DNA from: Saccharofermentans sp.
Lineage (GTDB): Bacteria > Bacillota > Clostridia > Saccharofermentanales > Saccharofermentanaceae
Length of the DNA: 47,244 bases
Assembly (NCBI GenBank): GCA_024403655.1
Contig: JAKSRK010000006.1
Location: 1-47,244 of the forward strand
Direction of reading: 5' to 3'
Part shown: positions 42,191 through 47,244 of the stretch, piece after piece
Layout of the letters: each line of letters starts with the position of its first letter
Numbering within the stretch: the stretch's first letter is position 1
Made by a program: the position numbers and the translations under genes
Notes under the pieces: generated by a model
Told to the model about the DNA's origin: nothing
The model's input: only the letters and a program-made list of their open reading frames with translations
Databases searched by the model: none

Positions 42191-45100
42191 CAGGAATCCC
42201 CTTTAGACTGCATCTCAAGCCAGTCAGTCTTGTTAATAAGTACCTTACGAGGCTTACTTCCCTCAAAAGGTCCGATGATGTGCTTCTGCTCGAGAACATC
42301 AATAAGACGAGCTGCTCTTGGATAACCTACTCCTAACCTTCTTTGAAGTATGGAAACACTGGCATTGCCGGCTTCGATAACAATATTTACAGCCTGATCG
42401 AGAAGCTCATCTTCACCATCTGAAGAGTCTGAATCACCGGAAGCACCGCCGGCTGAAGCTGAACCGACATTCTGAGAATTAACCAGATTCATAATTGCCT
42501 CATCGTACAAGGGGCCGTAGTTATCCTTAAGGTACTTAACGATATTCTCAACTTCTTCGTCTGATACGAATGCACCCTGACCTCTTACAGGCTTTGGGGC
42601 GGACAGAGGATTATAAAGCATATCGCCCTTACCTAAGAGCTTCTCAGCACCTACTGCATCAAGGATAGTACGGCTGTCTACACCTGAAGATACGGCGAAA
42701 GCTATTCTCGAAGGTACATTAGCTTTAATTACACCGGTGATAACGTCAACTGACGGTCTTTGCGTAGCAATAAGAAGATGAAGACCTGCAGCACGAGCCA
42801 TGGCAGCAAGTCTTGATATCTGATCTTCGACTTCTTTTGCAGCTACCGTCATAAGATCCGCAAGCTCGTCTATGACGATAAGAATCAGCGGAAGAGGCTG
42901 TTCGCCCTGACTGACAAGGAACTTGTTGTAGCCGGCAAGATCTCTTACCTTGCTCTCGGCAAAACACTTATATCTTCTCTCCATCTCAACAACTGCCCAC
43001 TTCAAAGCATTAGAAGCCTTCTTGGGATCTGTTACGACAGGCATAAGAAGATGAGGGATATCGTTATAGATTGACAACTCTACAACCTTAGGGTCAATTA
43101 GAATCATTCGAACATCATCAGGAGAAGCTTTACAAAGGATACTGGTAAGTATTGTATTGATACATACTGACTTACCTGATCCTGTGGAACCTGCAATAAG
43201 AAGGTGCGGCATCTTCGCGATATTACACATAATAGGACGACCGGGAATATCCTTACCAAGAGGCACCTCAAGACCGGGACCTTCCTTATACTCACGTGTC
43301 TCAAGAAGACCTCTTAACTGTACAGCCGAAGTTTTCTTGTTGGGAATCTCAATACCAATTGCACTTTTTCCCGGGATTGGAGCTTCAATACGAACAGATA
43401 CTGCAGCCATTGCAAGAGCAATATCATCCTGCAAAGATACAACTCTGCTTACCTTAATACCACGATCAATTGTAAGTTCGAATCTGGTGATGGCAGGTCC
43501 ATGCGTAATATTTACAACCTTTGTATTGATACCAAAACTACGAAGAGCCTCCTCAAGTTCACGAGCTTTTTCCTCAAGTTCGTGGACGTTGTTGGCATTA
43601 GTCTGCTTCTCTTCCTTAGCAAGACAGGATAAAGGAGCAGGTCTGTAGGGCCCCTTACGTTTTCCCTTATATGCCTGAATTCTGCCGGATGTTATCTCCG
43701 GAGCAGGAGTAGGAGCTTCAGCAGTCTTAATAATTCTGCCGTCAGTATTAAATCCTGTCTCCTCACCTTCAGGTGCATTGATTGTAATGGGATTAGATAC
43801 AGCTGCTAGCTTAGCCTGAGAAACTACAGTTGCAGGTGCTGGCGCAGTAACGGGAGCAGGTGCAATCGGCTCTGCTACATACGGCTCAGCATATGTATCT
43901 TCATTAGTATCCTCATAAGAATTCTCATAAGAATCTTCGTAAGACTGTTCTGTGTGAATAATTATATTAGGTCTTCTTACAGTTCTCTCAGGAGCATAAT
44001 CATAAGGATCATCATCTGTAATCTCATAAGGAAGATCATCCTGAACACCTTCATAGTAGCTCTGCTGATAACCTTCACCGTATGAATTGTCAGCCTCACT
44101 TACTTCACCATTAGGATAAACACCGTTATCAAGATCATAGAATTCCTGCTGAGTATTTTCCTGTCTTAAGAAAGAAGGTTCTACAACTCCCGGCTTTTTG
44201 GGTGTTAAAGGTCTTGTCTTGGGCAAAGCATCGTAATCAAACTCTGCCTGAGGAGCATTTTGAGCCCCCTCGGTAGAAACCTGACGAGTACCGTAATTAA
44301 GTCTTGTATTGTCTATGGAAGTATCTGCACCGAACTCTTCGCCTGATACATCTACAAATCCGGTTCTGCTGTCAACAGGAAGTCTCCTTGCAAAAGGATC
44401 CCTCTCCATATTCTGATTCTGCTTGGGAGCATTAAGTGATTTTGCTCTGTTATTGCCGTAATCCTTATCAAAAAGAGCAACAGGATAGGTCTCCGTGGGA
44501 GAATTAACAAAAGGAGATCTTGCAGTATTAGGTACAGCAGGCTGTCTTCTATTAACATTTCCCACAGGCACAGGCTGGCGAGGAGGATAATACTGTCTTT
44601 GAGGAGGACGCTGCTGAGACTTCATGTTCCTGTAAGCCTTCGTAGCAGTCTTGCTTATAGCATGAGCTGTCTTCTTAACAGTCTGCTTCAAAGACACGTG
44701 GAACATCAAAATAATCTGGGACAATAAAACTACAAACATTGCAAGAATAGATATGGTCTTACCTGCAAGTTTATTGAGAGCTATTGCTATACCGCCGCCT
44801 AATAATCCTCCGGGAAGACAGTTAGACGAACCTTCTGCCCTTGAGATCAAAGATGAGTCGGGACCTGACTTCCAAAGAAGCGATAATGCCTTGGTAGCAT
44901 GATACTTATCTTCCTGACCTTCAACGGCACATAAGGACTTAAAGTAATCAAAGTCCATGGAAAACAGAGCAAAAAGAGCCGCAACGCAAATCATTACAAT
45001 AATTACGGATCTGATTCTTATTGGAGCAACGCCTTCCCTCTTCTCAAGGAAAAAATCAATAGCAGCATAAAGGAAGAATATGGGGATCATAAAGGCAGCC

Positions 45101-45249
45101 GATCCGATAAGACCAAAACCGAGACCTCTTATCCATTCTCCGAGAAAACCCGTAATATTGGCAGGAAGATAGTATAAAAGAGTAATTACGATTGCACAGA
45201 AGAACAATGACAATCCTACTATTTCTTTTGAATCATCTTTAGAATTCAA
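42190..45249 (-). CDS. ftsK: DNA translocase FtsK/SpoIIIE
   Basis: Membrane-anchored DNA pump for chromosome segregation at the septum, 1019 residues. The start is a TTG at 45249 with AGGAG 8 bases upstream, overlapping the nudix gene by 11 bases; no in-frame ATG is better. Four or so N-terminal helices are followed by a long linker rich in Pro, Gln, Tyr and acidic residues (about 215-540). The motor has Walker A GSTGSGKS near residue 690 and Walker [14 protein letters not shown]. The C-terminal winged-helix gamma domain ([30 protein letters not shown]) recognises polar DNA motifs. The linker contains a short tetrapeptide-like repeat. Confidence 0.96.
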   Translation of the reverse strand: MNSKDDSKEIVGLSLFFCAIVITLLYYLPANITGFLGEWIRGLGFGLIGSAAFMIPIFFLYAAIDFFLEKREGVAPIRIRSVIIVMICVAALFALFSMDFDYFKSLCAVEGQEDKYHATKALSLLWKSGPDSSLISRAEGSSNCLPGGLLGGGIAIALNKLAGKTISILAMFVVLLSQIILMFHVSLKQTVKKTAHAISKTATKAYRNMKSQQRPPQRQYYPPRQPVPVGNVNRRQPAVPNTARSPFVNSPTETYPVALFDKDYGNNRAKSLNAPKQNQNMERDPFARRLPVDSRTGFVDVSGEEFGADTSIDNTRLNYGTRQVSTEGAQNAPQAEFDYDALPKTRPLTPKKPGVVEPSFLRQENTQQEFYDLDNGVYPNGEVSEADNSYGEGYQQSYYEGVQDDLPYEITDDDPYDYAPERTVRRPNIIIHTEQSYEDSYENSYEDTNEDTYAEPYVAEPIAPAPVTAPAPATVVSQAKLAAVSNPITINAPEGEETGFNTDGRIIKTAEAPTPAPEITSGRIQAYKGKRKGPYRPAPLSCLAKEEKQTNANNVHELEEKARELEEALRSFGINTKVVNITHGPAITRFELTIDRGIKVSRVVSLQDDIALAMAAVSVRIEAPIPGKSAIGIEIPNKKTSAVQLRGLLETREYKEGPGLEVPLGKDIPGRPIMCNIAKMPHLLIAGSTGSGKSVCINTILTSILCKASPDDVRMILIDPKVVELSIYNDIPHLLMPVVTDPKKASNALKWAVVEMERRYKCFAESKVRDLAGYNKFLVSQGEQPLPLILIVIDELADLMTVAAKEVEDQISRLAAMARAAGLHLLIATQRPSVDVITGVIKANVPSRIAFAVSSGVDSRTILDAVGAEKLLGKGDMLYNPLSAPKPVRGQGAFVSDEEVENIVKYLKDNYGPLYDEAIMNLVNSQNVGSASAGGASGDSDSSDGEDELLDQAVNIVIEAGNASVSILQRRLGVGYPRAARLIDVLEQKHIIGPFEGSKPRKVLINKTDWLEMQSKGDS
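43875..43950 (-). repeat. Short in-frame repeat in the ftsK linker
   Basis: The minus strand encodes [20 protein letters not shown], a tandem acidic/aromatic unit of about 12 bases with variation at the last position. Units of TCTTCATAAGAA type are visible on the plus strand. It is probably a replication-slippage expansion in a disordered linker. Confidence 0.6.
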
Positions 45250-45799
45250 TTCCTAATCTCCTTACCGTCTTATATAAGCAAAGCTGAGTCTTACTGTCAG
45301 CTATAAGGCCCTTATCGGCCATTTCAAGAAGTTCCTTAAGAGGAATCTTCTCACAATTTAAAAATTCACCTTCGTCGGGCTTTTCCCCAATAAAGTTGAG
45401 GCCGCGTGCCGCATAAAGATATATAATCTCCGAATCGTATCCGGGAGAACATACCATTTTACCAAGGTCGATAACTTCAGAAGCTTCAAATCCTGTCTCT
45501 TCGTGAAGTTCACGAATGGCACAAACTCTGGGATCTTCACCTAGTTCAATCTTACCTGCAGGTACTTCTAGAAGAATCTTCTCAAAAGGGCTTCTGAACT
45601 GTCTGACCATATAGCAGTTAAGATCTTCGTCAACCGGAAGAATACAAGCGCCCCCGTTATGCTTGACGATTTCTCTTGTCGAAGTAGAACCGTCGGATAA
45701 CTCGACTTTCTTAACTATTGTATCAAATACTCTGCCTGAGAATACTACTTCAGAACTCAGAGTCTTCTCTATTAATCTCTCAAGATTATTGTCAGCCAT
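45239..45799 (-). CDS. NUDIX hydrolase, ADP-ribose pyrophosphatase type
   Basis: A 186-residue hydrolase that cleaves nucleoside diphosphates linked to another moiety, most likely ADP-ribose. The Nudix box G-x5-E-x7-R-E-x-x-E-E-x-G is exact in [22 protein letters not shown], preceded by LLEVPA, the ADP-ribose-type lead-in. The N-terminal strand region ([33 protein letters not shown]) is typical of this subgroup. It starts 11 bp after rnhA and overlaps the TTG start of ftsK. Confidence 0.93.
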   Translation of the reverse strand: MADNNLERLIEKTLSSEVVFSGRVFDTIVKKVELSDGSTSTREIVKHNGGACILPVDEDLNCYMVRQFRSPFEKILLEVPAGKIELGEDPRVCAIRELHEETGFEASEVIDLGKMVCSPGYDSEIIYLYAARGLNFIGEKPDEGEFLNCEKIPLKELLEMADKGLIADSKTQLCLYKTVRRLGIEF

Positions 45800-45810
45800 A
45801 ACCCTTCACC

Positions 45811-46266
45811 TTACCTGGAAAACTTGGATGATTCGCTTACGGCAAGCTCGTCACATCTGTTATTAAACTCATTATCGGCGTGTCCCTTAACCTTATGGAA
45901 AACAACATCGTGAGTAGAAGTTAATTCAAGAAGCTTCTGCCACAAATCCACATTAGCAACAGGTGCTTTTGCACTGTTCTTCCAGTTATTCCTCTGCCAG
46001 TTGGCGATCCAGTTCTGATTAAAAGCATTAACAACATAAGCACTATCGCTGTAGATATCAGCATGACAGGGTCTGTTCAGTGCCTCAAGAGACTTAATAA
46101 CAGCCATAAGCTCCATACGATTATTGGTAGTATGTGCTTCACCGCCGGATAACTCCTTCTTCTTGCCGCCGGCCATGAGGATTGCACCCCATCCGCCGGG
46201 ACCGGGATTACCGGAGCAGGCTCCGTCAGTATAGATAGTAACGGGTGTAAGCCTGTTTTCAGCCAT
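45811..46266 (-). CDS. rnhA: Ribonuclease HI
   Basis: Cleaves the RNA strand of RNA-DNA hybrids, 151 residues from the ATG at 46266. A GTG two codons earlier overlaps the proC stop and is a possible alternative. The catalytic acids are visible in YTDGACSGNPGPGGWG (D), TTNNRMELMAVI (E), DIYSDSAYVVNAF (D) and HADNEFNNRCDELA (D), with the basic handle-type region NWQRNNWKNSAKAPVANVDLW. The gene is complete. Confidence 0.95.
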   Translation of the reverse strand: MAENRLTPVTIYTDGACSGNPGPGGWGAILMAGGKKKELSGGEAHTTNNRMELMAVIKSLEALNRPCHADIYSDSAYVVNAFNQNWIANWQRNNWKNSAKAPVANVDLWQKLLELTSTHDVVFHKVKGHADNEFNNRCDELAVSESSKFSR

Positions 46267-46268
46267 TA

Positions 46269-47072
46269 TCACTTACCGCCGGCCATAAGCTTAGTCTTCT
46301 CATCGGCTGCAAGTACAGACTTAATAACAGCATTTCGAAGACCATTCTCTTCAAGAGCCATAACACCTGCGATTGTTGTTCCTCCGGGAGAACATACCTG
46401 GTCCTTAAGAACAGCGGGGTGTGTCTTTGTCTCAAGGCAAAGCTTACCTGAACCCATTACGGTTGCAGCAGCAATCTTCAAAGCATCGTCTCTCTTAATT
46501 CCGAGAGATACTGCAGCATCTGCCATAGCTTCAATAAAAAGCATCACATAAGCAGGACCTGTTCCTGATACGCATCCGATAGCATCAAGTGTCTTCTCAT
46601 CGCAAAGAACAACTTCGCCACATGTCTCAAGGAGCTTTACAACAAAAGCTGTCTCTTCCTCATTAAGACCAACGGGACAAACTGCACTTACGCCTGAACC
46701 TACCTGAGCGGGTGTATTAGGCATAATTCTTACAAACTTACGTCCTTCGTCAAGAATAGCAGCAATTCTTGTTGTAGTAACTGCAGCTGCAATTGAAAGA
46801 ACAATTGCACCGTTCTTCAAAGAAGGAACGATATCCTTAAGTGCATTGTCGAAATGCTGAGGCTTAACTGCCATAAGAACATAATCAGCGTCCTTAACTG
46901 CGGAAGAAGGATCAGAAGCGACATTAACGCCAAAAGTCTGAGCTGCATTCTCTCTTGCTGCTTCGATAACGTCGTATACCGTTATTTCCTCTGATTTAAA
47001 GATATTTCCCTGGATAAAACCCTTCATGAGAGCCTTTCCCATATTACCTGTACCAATTACCGTGAGTTTCAT
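46269..47072 (-). CDS. proC: Pyrroline-5-carboxylate reductase
   Basis: NAD(P)H-dependent last step of proline synthesis, 267 residues. The N-terminal Rossmann motif is VIGTGNMGKALMKGF, followed by DYVLMAVKPQHFD and FVRIMPNTPAQVGSGVSAVCP. The C-terminal signature is SPGGTTIAGVMALEENGLRNAVIKSV. AGAGG lies 8 bases before the ATG. It is the first gene of the run to murJ and is divergent from tRNA-Trp. Confidence 0.97.
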   Translation of the reverse strand: MKLTVIGTGNMGKALMKGFIQGNIFKSEEITVYDVIEAARENAAQTFGVNVASDPSSAVKDADYVLMAVKPQHFDNALKDIVPSLKNGAIVLSIAAAVTTTRIAAILDEGRKFVRIMPNTPAQVGSGVSAVCPVGLNEEETAFVVKLLETCGEVVLCDEKTLDAIGCVSGTGPAYVMLFIEAMADAAVSLGIKRDDALKIAAATVMGSGKLCLETKTHPAVLKDQVCSPGGTTIAGVMALEENGLRNAVIKSVLAADEKTKLMAGGK

Positions 47073-47106
47073 AAAAAACCTCTTTATTTAAAAATATGAC
47101 GTGACA

Positions 47107-47135
47107 ATGATAACATTCTACTTGACAGGTTGCAA
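47107..47135 (-). promoter_or_regulatory. proC promoter
   Basis: Minus-strand TTGCAA (47130-47135), a 17 bp spacer and TATCAT (47107-47112). It overlaps the -35 region of the divergent tRNA promoter. Confidence 0.5.
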
Positions 47136-47150
47136 ACACTCAGCTAAACT
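47122..47150 (+). promoter_or_regulatory. tRNA-Trp promoter
   Basis: Consensus TTGACA (47122-47127), a 17 bp spacer and TAAACT (47145-47150). Transcription should start near 47157, only about 9 bases before the mature tRNA. Confidence 0.75.
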
Positions 47151-47165
47151 ACTTTCTGTTGTCAA

Positions 47166-47240
47166 AGGGGAGTGGCTCAACGGTAGAGCAGCGGTCTCCA
47201 AAACCGCCGGTTGCGCGTTCGAATCGTGTCTCCCCTGCCA
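47166..47240 (+). tRNA. tRNA-Trp (anticodon CCA)
   Basis: All arms pair. The acceptor is AGGGGAG/CTCCCCT with discriminator G and an encoded CCA end. The D arm is GCTC/GAGC. The anticodon stem GCGGT/ACCGC has loop CTCCAAA, which gives anticodon CCA. The T arm GCGCG/CGTGT has loop TTCGAAT. The 75-base length is normal. In many clostridia tRNA-Trp precedes secE-nusG, which would lie beyond the right edge. Confidence 0.97.
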
Positions 47241-47244
47241 GACT

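Overview
The window looks like a chromosomal segment from a low-to-moderate G+C Firmicute of the class Clostridia. The evidence is strong AGGAGG-type ribosome binding sites, consensus sigma-A promoters, a GAAC-N4-GTTC SOS box at recA, and the neighbourhoods rnc-smc-ftsY and ftsK-cinA-murJ. I cannot name a genus from sequence alone. I see no rRNA genes, insertion sequences, prophage, CRISPR array or conjugative genes. Almost everything lies on the minus strand. The exceptions are a short plus-strand block (a broken acetyltransferase, an intact acetyltransferase and argH, about 4.4-6.5 kb) and a tRNA-Trp gene at the right edge.

Layout in coordinate order. 1-2.7 kb: htpG, cut by the window edge, behind a class IV aminotransferase. 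2.8-4.4 kb: two tandem copies of an acidic lipoprotein gene with duplicated promoters and terminators, plus the stub of a third repeat junction that abuts a truncated acetyltransferase. 4.4-6.5 kb: plus-strand acetyltransferases and argH, closed by a terminator. 6.6-21.9 kb: about 15 minus-strand genes packed with almost no gaps. In transcription order these are a small membrane protein, an acyl-ACP thioesterase, a GldA/GldF/GldG-like ABC-2 transporter, a DUF4340 protein, a membrane-anchored beta-propeller, a CYTH-domain enzyme, two flavoproteins (COG2081 and COG2509 types), an ACT-domain protein, a UPF0210 protein, two membrane proteins and a GH13 glycosidase.

22-30.2 kb: pnp with a long structured leader; a four-gene biotin-dependent carboxyltransferase operon whose subunits match a soluble transcarboxylase (12S, small subunit, 1.3S, 5S) and which has no sodium-pump beta subunit; and glutamine-dependent NAD synthetase. 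30.3-38.3 kb: rpsO, ftsY, smc, rnc, acpP, pgsA and rimO (translation, protein targeting, chromosome organisation, RNA processing, lipid synthesis). 38.4-47.1 kb: recA-recX under an SOS box, then the overlapping run proC-rnhA-nudix-ftsK-cinA-murJ. At the right edge tRNA-Trp is transcribed divergently from proC.

Most genes are core housekeeping. The parts most worth a second look are the Gld-type transporter cluster, the carboxyltransferase operon, the pnp leader with an apparent anti-Shine-Dalgarno switch, the duplicated lipoprotein locus and its broken neighbour, and several promoter-proximal inverted repeats.
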